This document shows, in pieces, positions 1 through 6,974 of a stretch of 7,336 nucleotides of DNA. The notes beneath the pieces are model-generated. The model ran no database searches. It was not told the DNA's origin and worked only from the letters and a program-made list of their open reading frames with translations. The first letter of the stretch is position 1; each line of letters starts with the position of its first letter. Both the position numbers and the translations under genes were made by a program. The stretch covers positions 1-7,336 of the forward strand of contig JAEVYR010000075.1 of the NCBI GenBank assembly GCA_023392645.1, given 5' to 3'. The stretch comes from Chloroflexota bacterium (GTDB lineage: Bacteria; Chloroflexota; Chloroflexia; Thermomicrobiales; UBA6265).

Positions 1-19
1 GTCCGGCGCAATGCCGGAC
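1..19 (-). terminator. Candidate 3' hairpin after groEL
   Basis: A perfect 7-bp inverted repeat (GTCCGGC / GCCGGAC) encloses a 5-nt loop at 8-12. It lies about 32 nt past the groEL stop in the direction of groEL transcription. This position and GC-rich stem fit an intrinsic terminator, but any T-run would lie outside the window to the left, so the call cannot be completed. It could also be a Rho-dependent end or an mRNA-stabilising hairpin. Confidence 0.4.
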
Positions 20-28
20 CGCGTTTCG

Positions 29-43
29 CTGTTCGAAGAACAG
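29..43 (-). other. Short stem-loop just after groEL stop
   Basis: A perfect 6-bp inverted repeat (CTGTTC / GAACAG) with a 3-nt loop begins 8 nt after the groEL stop codon. No T-run follows it, so it is not a terminator alone. With the larger hairpin at 1-19 it forms a tandem pair of structures in the groEL 3' UTR, possibly protecting the transcript end. Confidence 0.35.
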
Positions 44-51
44 GGGCTGGA

Positions 52-1683
<1,632 letters not shown>

Positions 1684-1738
1684 TGATGTGTCTCCTGTTC
1701 TTTCTCGGAATCGATGGTCGATCGGATGGCGAGGTCGA

Positions 1739-2041
1739 CTAGCCGACGATGGCCAGCACGTCCTTCTCGGAGAGGATCAGCACGTCCTCGTCGTCGACCT
1801 TGAACTCGGTACCGGCGTACTTGGCGTAGATCACTTCGTCGCCGACCTTGACTTCCATCGGGATGCGATCGCCGTCATCGTCGAGACGACCCTGCCCGGC
1901 GGCCACGACGGTGCCCCGCTGCGGCTTCTCCTTGGCCGTATCGGGAAGCACGATGCCGCTGGCCCGCTCCTCTTCGCGCGAGGCGGGCTTGACGACCAAC
2001 CGATCGCCGAGAGGCTTGAGCGTCGTCTTGGTATCAGTCAT
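1739..2041 (-). CDS. groES: 10-kDa co-chaperonin GroES
   Basis: GroES/Cpn10 of 100 residues forms the heptameric lid that closes the GroEL chamber. The core LKPLGDRLVVKP is at residues 8-19. The mobile loop that contacts GroEL spans about 22-37, with the hydrophobic Ile30-Val31-Leu32 triplet (ASGIVLPDTA). GDEVIYAKYAGTEF is at 67-80, and the C-terminal strand DVLAIVG is typical. I chose the ATG at 2041 because it gives the usual family length and because AGGAGG lies 11 nt upstream (plus-strand 2053-2058). The frame stays open further upstream to 2212, but that stretch covers the leader and the CIRCE-like elements and has no family resemblance. It is the first gene of the groES-groEL operon; the leader is about 100 nt if the candidate promoter is right. 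Confidence 0.98.
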   Translation of the reverse strand: MTDTKTTLKPLGDRLVVKPASREEERASGIVLPDTAKEKPQRGTVVAAGQGRLDDDGDRIPMEVKVGDEVIYAKYAGTEFKVDDEDVLILSEKDVLAIVG

Positions 2042-2109
2042 GGTCCTGAATTCCTCCTGAAAAGCTGCGACGGTGCGCCGAAAAAACGAGTGTCTGCGTG
2101 CGATCCCCG

Positions 2110-2127
2110 GGCCGGTTGGCGCCGGCC
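2110..2127 (-). other. Hairpin in groES leader
   Basis: A 6-bp GC-only inverted repeat (GGCCGG / CCGGCC) with a 6-nt loop lies about 70 nt upstream of the groES start, between the CIRCE-like region and the ribosome-binding site. It has no T-run. It would be part of the 5' leader if transcription starts near 2140, and might stabilise the mRNA. In GC-rich DNA such repeats also arise by chance. Confidence 0.3.
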
Positions 2128-2146
2128 AGGTCTCGCGACCGACACG

Positions 2147-2176
2147 AGCGTAGCACAGCGAATTAGCACTCTGCAA
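2147..2176 (-). promoter_or_regulatory. Candidate groES-groEL promoter
   Basis: On the minus strand TTGCAG (plus 2171-2176) is followed after 18 bp by TACGCT (plus 2147-2152), preceded by TGC as in an extended -10. The -35-like hexamer overlaps the first CIRCE-like element, which would suit repression by HrcA. The -10 match is poor (3 of 6), so this rests mainly on position and spacing. Confidence 0.3.
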
Positions 2177-2190
2177 GTGTCGAGTGCCAG
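2163..2190 (-). promoter_or_regulatory. CIRCE-like HrcA operator, proximal copy
   Basis: CIRCE has the consensus TTAGCACTC-N9-GAGTGCTAA. Here TTAGCACTC (2163-2171) is perfect and GAGTGCCAG (2182-2190) matches 7 of 9, separated by 10 bp instead of 9. It lies about 120 bp upstream of groES. CIRCE is the binding site of the heat-shock repressor HrcA, which releases chaperonin operons when GroEL is titrated by unfolded protein. The match and the position before groES make the call firm; the extra spacer base is odd. Confidence 0.88.
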
Positions 2191-2194
2191 CAAT

Positions 2195-2222
2195 TTGGCA
2201 ATCATCCCTCACAGAGTGCTAA
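2195..2222 (-). promoter_or_regulatory. CIRCE-like HrcA operator, distal copy
   Basis: A second element has a degenerate left half TTGGCAATC (2195-2203, 7 of 9) and a perfect right half GAGTGCTAA (2214-2222), again with a 10-bp spacer. Its centre is 32 bp, about three helical turns, from the centre of the proximal copy. The two perfect half-sites are the outer ones. Two CIRCE copies before a chaperonin operon are known in some bacteria; this copy alone is less certain than the proximal one. Confidence 0.75.
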
Positions 2223-2262
2223 CTTCCTCGTCGGTTGGTCGCGGCGCGTCAGCCTGGCCGGT

Positions 2263-3522
2263 TCAAGGTGCCTGGAGCGCGGGAACGTAACTCGCCGCGT
2301 CGACCAGCACCGGCTGCCCGGCGATCTGCACAGATGCCGGCACGGCCTGCAGCGCTGCCGGCAGGTTCGTCACCGGCGTGATCACGCTGGTGAGCGTCGC
2401 GCCGCCGGTCGGCTGCGAGGTGACCTCGATCGTGAAGTATATCTCCTGCCCCTCGACGGCCTGGCTCAGCACGATCAACCAGCGGGCACCGCTCTCGACG
2501 GTCACCGCGTCGACCAGCGTGGCCCCGGCGAATGTCTCCGTCTGGATCAGCGAGTTGGCGAAGGCCCGCGGCTCGGAGATCTTCGGCATGTCGTCGGTGA
2601 TCCACACAATCGAGACGATGACCGGCTGGCTGGACGCCTGGAGCCGGACGTTGCTGTCGTCGTTCGCGCTGATCGCCCATTCGTCGCTGTAGCGGACCTC
2701 GATCCCGTTCACCGGGATCACGTGGACATTCGCCGGGCCCGTGGCCGTCGACTGCCCGGCCGGAGTCGGCGTCGGATCGGCCGGACCCTGAGCGACCGGC
2801 GTCGTCTGGCCGCCGTTGACCGCCGTGCCGAGATCGCCGAGCCCACCGTTACCCGATTCCGCAGTCGGGCTGGGCGCCGGTGCCTGCGTCTCCGCCGTCG
2901 TCGGCGTCGGGCTCGGCGCGGGAGCCGGTATTTCCGTCGTTCCCGAGGTCTGTCCCGACTGGTTCGCCGCGTCGATCGTCGCCTGCATTTGCGCTGCATC
3001 GACCCCATCGAAGATCGGTGCCCCGTCGATGGCGACGCCCGCCTGGGCGTCGGTCATTGCGGTCGCGAAGTTCGCGGGCGATGTCAACAGCAGCGCCATC
3101 GACGTGTTCGACGGGTTCTCAATCACCAGCGTGAAGATCGCCAGGGTGACGCCATCGGTGGTCGCCAGGTCGATCGAGTACGAGACGTTGTCGTAGTCGC
3201 CGCGGTCGATCTGCTGGCTCGTGCTGCCACTTTCGAATCCATCCAGCAACACGTCGCGCACCTCGTTGCCGCCGACCGGCAACGAGGTGCCGCCATAGCC
3301 CACGATCGCGGTCCCCTTGGTCAGCGCCAGCAGCTCCACATTCTGCTCTGCAAGGCTGACATCCGGATCTGTCGTCCAGCCCGCGGCCCACGTCACCGTC
3401 TGCCCGGTGATGATCTGCTTCGATCCACCCGCCTGCGCCATTGCCGCCGGTGTCGCGCTCATCGTCAGCATCAACAGCATCGCGCCGATCAGCGCGAGTG
3501 ACGCGTTTCGCCGTCGGTTCAT
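2263..3522 (-). CDS. Exported two-domain protein of unknown function
   Basis: I do not recognise this 419-residue protein. It starts with a classical signal peptide: MNRRRN, a hydrophobic core at about 8-21, and an AQA cleavage motif at 29-31. There is no lipobox and no cysteine in the protein. A beta-rich domain spans about 36-190. A linker rich in Pro, Ala, Thr, Ser and Gly follows at about 195-265, containing APAPSPT twice (200-206, 214-220). A second beta-rich domain spans about 266-419. The two domains look related (see findings), with an aromatic/Trp start and a similar end (GVAIDGAPIF at 162-171, SVQIAGQPVL at 397-406). The ATG at 3522 has GGAGG 9 nt upstream. It is probably secreted or surface-associated. 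No terminator is seen between it and groES, 221 bp downstream, so some readthrough is possible. Confidence 0.9.
   Translation of the reverse strand: MNRRRNASLALIGAMLLMLTMSATPAAMAQAGGSKQIITGQTVTWAAGWTTDPDVSLAEQNVELLALTKGTAIVGYGGTSLPVGGNEVRDVLLDGFESGSTSQQIDRGDYDNVSYSIDLATTDGVTLAIFTLVIENPSNTSMALLLTSPANFATAMTDAQAGVAIDGAPIFDGVDAAQMQATIDAANQSGQTSGTTEIPAPAPSPTPTTAETQAPAPSPTAESGNGGLGDLGTAVNGGQTTPVAQGPADPTPTPAGQSTATGPANVHVIPVNGIEVRYSDEWAISANDDSNVRLQASSQPVIVSIVWITDDMPKISEPRAFANSLIQTETFAGATLVDAVTVESGARWLIVLSQAVEGQEIYFTIEVTSQPTGGATLTSVITPVTNLPAALQAVPASVQIAGQPVLVDAASYVPALQAP
2864..2926 (-). repeat. Direct repeat coding the Pro/Ala linker
   Basis: Two 21-bp units at 2864-2884 and 2906-2926 match at about 18 of 21 positions and are offset by 42 bp, exactly 14 codons. 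Each encodes the APAPSPT peptide in the linker of the exported protein. This is a small in-frame repeat of the kind that lets such linkers change length. Confidence 0.6.
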
Positions 3523-3563
3523 GGTCTCTGTCCTCCCTCGCCCATTTCACCCGTCATCTGTTC

Positions 3564-3593
3564 ACCATAACCCAGCAGGTTACGTCCTGACGA
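3564..3593 (-). promoter_or_regulatory. Weak candidate promoter for the exported protein
   Basis: On the minus strand TCGTCA (plus 3588-3593) and TATGGT (plus 3564-3569) are separated by 18 bp and would give a leader of about 35 nt. Each hexamer matches the sigma-70 consensus at 4 of 6 positions. The rest of the 215-bp divergent intergenic region (3523-3737) shows no clear operator. Confidence 0.22.
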
Positions 3594-3673
3594 CTTTGTC
3601 CATATTGAAAAGACGCCAACCGGAGTGCTTCGGTTCCCCCATCACCAGCCCACGCCACGGCGCAAAAACCCGG

Positions 3674-3679
3674 TAGAAT
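3674..3679 (+). promoter_or_regulatory. Candidate -10 for the aminotransferase gene
   Basis: TAGAAT matches the TATAAT -10 hexamer at 5 of 6 positions in an otherwise GC-rich context. It would start transcription about 50 nt before the GTG start codon. No TTGACA-like -35 is seen 16-18 bp upstream, so support is limited. Confidence 0.3.
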
Positions 3680-3737
3680 TGGGGAGTCACAGGATGGCGG
3701 CGACGCTCACGCCCGACCCGGAGAGGACAGCACAGTC

Positions 3738-4928
3738 GTGGACACTCGAACGCTCTCGGACTTTCTTGCGGCACGCGTGAAAAGCGCGGCCCCCTCCCCC
3801 ACCCTCGCGGTGTCAGACAAGGCCCGCCAGCTCAAGGCCGAGGGCATCGACGTGATCGACCTCGGCGGCGGCGATCCCGACTTCATCACCCCCGAGCACA
3901 TCCGCCGCGCCGCGATCGACGCCATGAACAGCGGCGACACCCACTACGTCGCCAGCCCCGGTACTCCCGCGCTGCGCAAGGCGATCGCGAAAAAGCTGCG
4001 CGACGACAACGGGCTCGACTACGACCCGAACGGCGAGATCCTCGTCACCCCGGGCGGCAAGGCGGCCCTCTTCGAGGCCGCGATGGCGATGGTCGAGCCC
4101 GGTGTCGAGGTGCTCGTGATCGAGCCGGCCTGGGTGTCCTACGCGCCGCAGATCGAGCTCGCCGGCGGCACCGCCGTCGCCGTGCCCACAAGCCCCAACG
4201 ACGGCTGGGCGGTCACCGAGGAGGCCCTCGAGGCGAAGGTGACGCCGGCCTCCCGCGTGATCCTGATCAACTCGCCCAACAACCCGACCGGTCACGTGAT
4301 GAGCCGCGCCGAGCTGGACACGGTCGCCAGCGTCGCCCGGCGGCATGACCTGCTGGTGTGGACCGACGAGATGTACGAGAAGATCATCTACGATGGCAAC
4401 GAGCACATCAGCATCGCCACGCTCGACGGCATGCGCGACCGCACGCTGACCTTCAACGGCCTCTCGAAGGCCTACGCGATGACCGGCTGGCGCCTCGGCT
4501 ACGTCGCCGGGCCGAAGCCGCTGATCGCGAAGATGGGCACCGTCCACAGCCACGCCGTCACCTGCGCGACCTCGTTCGCCCAGGCCGGCGGCGTTGCCGC
4601 CCTGGAGGGTCCGCAGGACGCGATCGCTGACATGGTCCAGGCGTGGGACCGTCGTCGCCGCCTGATGGCCGACGGGATCAGCGCCATCAAGGGACTCTCG
4701 CTGCCGCTGCCAGAAGGCGCCTTTTATGCCTTCGTCGATGGCCGCGAAACCGGGCTCGATTCCACGGCGCTCGCGGCGAAGATGCTCGACGAGGCGCACG
4801 TCGCCGTCGTGCCCGGCATCGCCTTCGGCGAATCCGGCGAGGGACACGTGCGCATGAGCTTCGCCACCGGCGACGACGCGCTCAGGCAAACGATCGAGCG
4901 CCTCACGAACCTCTTCGGCGCCCGCTGA
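3738..4928 (+). CDS. Class I PLP-dependent aminotransferase (AspC-like)
   Basis: This 396-residue protein is a full-length fold-type I, class I/II aminotransferase, cytosolic and transferring an amino group between an amino acid and a 2-oxo acid. Visible cofactor and substrate residues are: GGKAALF at 106-112, Asn182 in SPNNPTG (179-185), Asp210 and Tyr213 in DEMYEK, the Schiff-base Lys244 in GLSKAYAMTGWRLGY with phosphate-binding Arg252, and Arg372 in VRMSFA for the substrate carboxylate. The N-terminal glycine loop reads GGGDPDF (43-49), where relatives often have GEPDF. Substrate is not fixed by sequence; aspartate is a reasonable guess, since Lys108 sits where a lysine of the Thermus-type aspartate enzyme helps bind the side chain. 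The start is GTG with GGAGAGG about 11 nt upstream (3720-3726). A RidA-family gene follows 99 bp downstream. Confidence 0.93.
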   Translation: MDTRTLSDFLAARVKSAAPSPTLAVSDKARQLKAEGIDVIDLGGGDPDFITPEHIRRAAIDAMNSGDTHYVASPGTPALRKAIAKKLRDDNGLDYDPNGEILVTPGGKAALFEAAMAMVEPGVEVLVIEPAWVSYAPQIELAGGTAVAVPTSPNDGWAVTEEALEAKVTPASRVILINSPNNPTGHVMSRAELDTVASVARRHDLLVWTDEMYEKIIYDGNEHISIATLDGMRDRTLTFNGLSKAYAMTGWRLGYVAGPKPLIAKMGTVHSHAVTCATSFAQAGGVAALEGPQDAIADMVQAWDRRRRLMADGISAIKGLSLPLPEGAFYAFVDGRETGLDSTALAAKMLDEAHVAVVPGIAFGESGEGHVRMSFATGDDALRQTIERLTNLFGAR

Positions 4929-4972
4929 TCAGCAGTCACAGCGCCGGCCGTCTGCCGGTCGCACCTCCTCGT

Positions 4973-4995
4973 CGTGCCGCCACAGGGTCGGCACG
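4973..4995 (+). other. Intercistronic hairpin between aminotransferase and ridA-like gene
   Basis: A perfect 7-bp inverted repeat (CGTGCCG / CGGCACG) encloses a 9-nt loop in the 99-bp gap. A smaller one lies just upstream (CCGGC 4944-4948 / GCCGG 4954-4958). Neither is followed by a T-run, so they are not intrinsic terminators. They could be processing or stability elements in a two-gene transcript. Confidence 0.35.
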
Positions 4996-5027
4996 TCGAA
5001 AAATTGCCACGAAAGGACCATCCCATC

Positions 5028-5483
5028 ATGACCACGACCGACGAGCGCCTCAAGGAGCTCGGCATTGAGCTTCCCGACCCGATCCAGCCCGCCGGCAGCT
5101 ACGTGCGCTACTACCGAACCGGCAACCTGCTCTTCATCTCCGGCACCGGTCCGACCGACCGCTCCCCGAAGGGCAAGGTCGGCGCCGAAGTCTCGCTCGA
5201 CGATGCCCGCCAGGCCGCCCGGGATGTCGGCCTGCAGATCCTCGCCACCGCGAAGGAAGCACTCGACGGCGATCTCGATCGGATCATCCACGCCGTCAAG
5301 GTTCTGGGCATGGTCAACACCGCGCCGGATTTCCTCGACCACCCGAAGGTGATCAACGGGTGCTCGGACGTGCTGGTCGAGGTGCTCGGCGAGCGCGGCC
5401 GGCACACCCGCTCGGCGATCGGATTCGCCGCGCTGCCGCATGATATCTGCGTCGAGATCGAAGCCACCTTCGAGGTGAAGTGA
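5028..5483 (+). CDS. RidA/YjgF-family enamine/imine deaminase
   Basis: This 151-residue protein belongs to the RidA/YjgF/YER057c/UK114 family. These are small trimeric cytosolic proteins that hydrolyse reactive enamine/imine intermediates such as 2-aminoacrylate from PLP enzymes, giving the keto acid and ammonia. The family C-terminus is clear: Arg128 in TRSAIG matches catalytic Arg105 of E. coli RidA, LP at 136-137 follows, and Glu143 in VEIEA matches Glu120. The strand LLFISGTGP is at 34-42, and the helix from about 56 to 80 is typical. At 151 residues it is longer than canonical RidA (about 128), resembling the larger UK114-like subgroup, so deaminase activity on 2-aminoacrylate is inferred. 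I chose the ATG at 5028, with AAGGA 10 nt upstream, over an in-frame start at 4974 that would lie in the intercistronic hairpin. Its place after an aminotransferase fits its role. Confidence 0.92.
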   Translation: MTTTDERLKELGIELPDPIQPAGSYVRYYRTGNLLFISGTGPTDRSPKGKVGAEVSLDDARQAARDVGLQILATAKEALDGDLDRIIHAVKVLGMVNTAPDFLDHPKVINGCSDVLVEVLGERGRHTRSAIGFAALPHDICVEIEATFEVK

Positions 5484-5485
5484 CG

Positions 5486-5498
5486 GCACGAGTCGTGC
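5486..5498 (+). other. Small hairpin after ridA-like stop
   Basis: GCACG and CGTGC form a 5-bp stem with a 3-nt loop 2 nt after the stop codon. No T-run follows; the real terminator is probably the one at 5574-5598. Confidence 0.25.
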
Positions 5499-5573
5499 AA
5501 CATGGTGGTGGGATCGAACCTCGCGGTCGAACGAAGCTGAATCGTTTGACCCGCTATCGTATCCTTCATCCGG

Positions 5574-5598
5574 AAAGCCGGGTTCTCGCCCGGCTTTT
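5574..5598 (+). terminator. Intrinsic terminator between ridA-like gene and greA
   Basis: A perfect 9-bp stem (AAAGCCGGG / CCCGGCTTT) with a 6-nt loop TTCTCG is followed by a run of T ending at 5598. This is a standard Rho-independent terminator. It lies 90 bp after the ridA-like stop and 59 bp before the greA ATG. It may end the aminotransferase-ridA transcript. If greA is transcribed from a promoter upstream of it, it would act as a leader attenuator. Confidence 0.8.
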
Positions 5599-5657
5599 CA
5601 CCATATCCGGCTCCGGCCGCCAATTCGTACCAAGTTGATGGAGACTTCAGAGCACCC

Positions 5658-6143
5658 ATGGACAAGGACCGCATTGAAATCACCCAGGACGGCTTCGCCC
5701 GCCTGCAGGATGAGCTCAACGAGCTGATCGAGAACGAGCGCCCCAAGATCATCGCGGCCGTCGCCGACGCGCGTTCCCACGGCGATCTCCGCGAGAACTC
5801 CGCCTACGATGCCGCCCGGCAGGACCAGGCGATGATCGAGAAGCGCATCTCCGATCTCGAGCAGACGCTGCGCAACGCGATCGTGATCAAGCCGGAAAAC
5901 TCGAAGGGCGCAAACGCCACCGTCGGCCTCGGCAGCAAGGTCGTCGTCGACATGGATGGCGAGGAAGAGACCTTCACCATCGTCGGCGCCGCCGAGGCGC
6001 GCCCAAGCCAGGGCTTCATCTCCAACGCCTCGCCGATCGGCAAGGCGCTCGATGGTCGTCGCAAGGGGGACAAGGTGCGAGCCGACACGCCGGGAGGCAC
6101 GCTCGACCTCGAGATCGTCTCCGTCAACAACTCGCACGACTAG
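5658..6143 (+). CDS. greA: Transcription elongation factor GreA
   Basis: GreA, 161 residues, rescues backtracked RNA polymerase by inserting its coiled coil into the secondary channel and stimulating cleavage of the transcript 3' end. The N-terminal coiled-coil hairpin covers about 8-75. Its tip motif GDLRENSAYDAARQ (42-55) contains the acidic pair Asp43 and Glu46, equivalent to E. coli Asp41 and Glu44, that positions the second Mg ion. The C-terminal FKBP-like domain runs from about 85 and carries the signature ISNASPIGKAL (121-131) and KGDKV (136-140). The acidic tip identifies it as a cleavage factor and not a Gfh-type inhibitor. The ATG at 5658 has only a distant Shine-Dalgarno-like GGAGA (5640-5644, 13 nt away), so initiation may be modest. 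A terminator lies upstream and a 2H-like gene follows 9 bp downstream. Confidence 0.97.
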   Translation: MDKDRIEITQDGFARLQDELNELIENERPKIIAAVADARSHGDLRENSAYDAARQDQAMIEKRISDLEQTLRNAIVIKPENSKGANATVGLGSKVVVDMDGEEETFTIVGAAEARPSQGFISNASPIGKALDGRRKGDKVRADTPGGTLDLEIVSVNNSHD

Positions 6144-6152
6144 GCTCGTCCC

Positions 6153-6974
6153 GTGCCAGGACCGATCCGCACCCTGCTGCCAAAACCGAGCCGCATCCGG
6201 CGGGTGCGGCTCGGCAAGCCCGCCACCTGGTGGCCGCCAATCGCGACGCGCCAGGAAGACGCCTATCGCAATATCTGGCAGGCGCTGCGGCAGCACGGCG
6301 AGGTCGAGCCCCCGCCGCGGGATCGAATCGCCCTGGCCGAGCGCGCCGATTCCTACGCCGTGTGCGCCATTCGCGTGCCGGCCACCGCTGGCATCCGCGA
6401 CGCCCTCGCGCCGGTCCGCGAGGCGCTTGGGCAATTCCCGTTCGTCGCGCTCTACCCGCCGGGCAGTCTCTACATCACCATCCAGGAGCTCGGCCTGCTG
6501 GTCGACTCGCCCGAGAATAGCTGGGAATCGTCCAACGGCAGGATCGAGGAATTCCGGGAGCAGGCGAGCCTGCCGATCAGCGACTTCCCTGCCTTCGAGA
6601 TCGGGCTGGGCGGCTTCAACTCGTTCCTCGACATGCCGTTCCTCGACGTCCACGACGACGGTTGGTGCTTCCGCATCCACCACCGCCTGCGCGACTTCGT
6701 CGCCGGGACGCTCGACGACACTTTCGCCTACCTGCCGTACGTGCCGCTCGGCTACTACACATCAGCGGCCGACATGGGTCCGTTTCCGGCGAAAATGGCG
6801 CCGTGGCGCGATGCCCGCATCGGCCGGTTCGTCGCCGAGTTCGTCGATATCCTGCGCATCTCGACCAGGGATCCCATGGCCGTGCCCGAGGTGATGCACC
6901 GGTTTGAGCTCGGCCACCACATCGGTCCCACCGATTCCATCCGTGAGGGCACCGCCCCTCGCGAGATCCTGTAA
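6153..6974 (+). CDS. Divergent 2H-phosphoesterase/LigT-like protein
   Basis: This 273-residue protein has no sure match. From about residue 67 it reads like the 2H phosphoesterase (2'-5' RNA ligase/LigT) fold: the strand YAVCAIRVPA (68-77), first-motif strand SLYITIQELG (105-114), then FEIGLGGFNSF (148-158), FLDVHDDG (163-170), RIHHRLRDF (174-182), second-motif strand YLPYVPLGYY (193-202), and a final strand near 230-236. The family's HxT/S motifs appear as Tyr107-Ile-Thr and Tyr196-Val-Pro, so both catalytic histidines seem absent; a binding role is more likely than phosphodiester cleavage. Residues 1-66 are extra, basic at first. The GTG at 6153 is the first start in frame, 9 bp after greA, without a clear Shine-Dalgarno, so translation may be coupled to greA. 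GTG codons at 6204 or 6360 are other possible starts. Confidence 0.8.
   Translation: MPGPIRTLLPKPSRIRRVRLGKPATWWPPIATRQEDAYRNIWQALRQHGEVEPPPRDRIALAERADSYAVCAIRVPATAGIRDALAPVREALGQFPFVALYPPGSLYITIQELGLLVDSPENSWESSNGRIEEFREQASLPISDFPAFEIGLGGFNSFLDMPFLDVHDDGWCFRIHHRLRDFVAGTLDDTFAYLPYVPLGYYTSAADMGPFPAKMAPWRDARIGRFVAEFVDILRISTRDPMAVPEVMHRFELGHHIGPTDSIREGTAPREIL
6186..6214. other. Strong hairpin at the 5' end of the 2H-like gene
   Basis: A perfect 10-bp inverted repeat (CCGAGCCGCA / TGCGGCTCGG) with a 9-nt loop begins 42 nt after the greA stop. Read on the minus strand it is followed at once by TTTT (plus 6182-6185), so it looks like an intrinsic terminator for antisense transcription. On the plus strand no T-run follows. 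It lies within the predicted first 21 codons of the 2H-like gene. Confidence 0.5.

Noticed and set aside
2042..2212. In-frame N-terminal extension of GroES (57 residues)
   Set aside because: It runs through the leader and a CIRCE-like element, and the ATG at 2041 has the family-standard length and a Shine-Dalgarno sequence.
2718..3008. Arg-rich minus-strand open frame of 96 codons inside the exported-protein gene
   Set aside because: It is the out-of-frame reading of the repetitive Pro/Ala/Thr linker, and the real frame has a signal peptide and ribosome-binding site.
3813..4889. Minus-strand open frame of 358 codons opposite the aminotransferase
   Set aside because: It is the His/Gly/Asp/Arg-rich antisense shadow of a gene with intact catalytic motifs.
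4974..5027. In-frame N-terminal extension of the RidA-like protein
   Set aside because: It overlaps an intercistronic hairpin and lacks a ribosome-binding site, while the ATG at 5028 has AAGGA at proper spacing.
5598..6683. Minus-strand open frame of 361 codons opposite greA and the 2H-like gene
   Set aside because: It would cover the whole of greA antisense. Composition is shadow-like, and a terminator-like hairpin lies inside it on its own strand.
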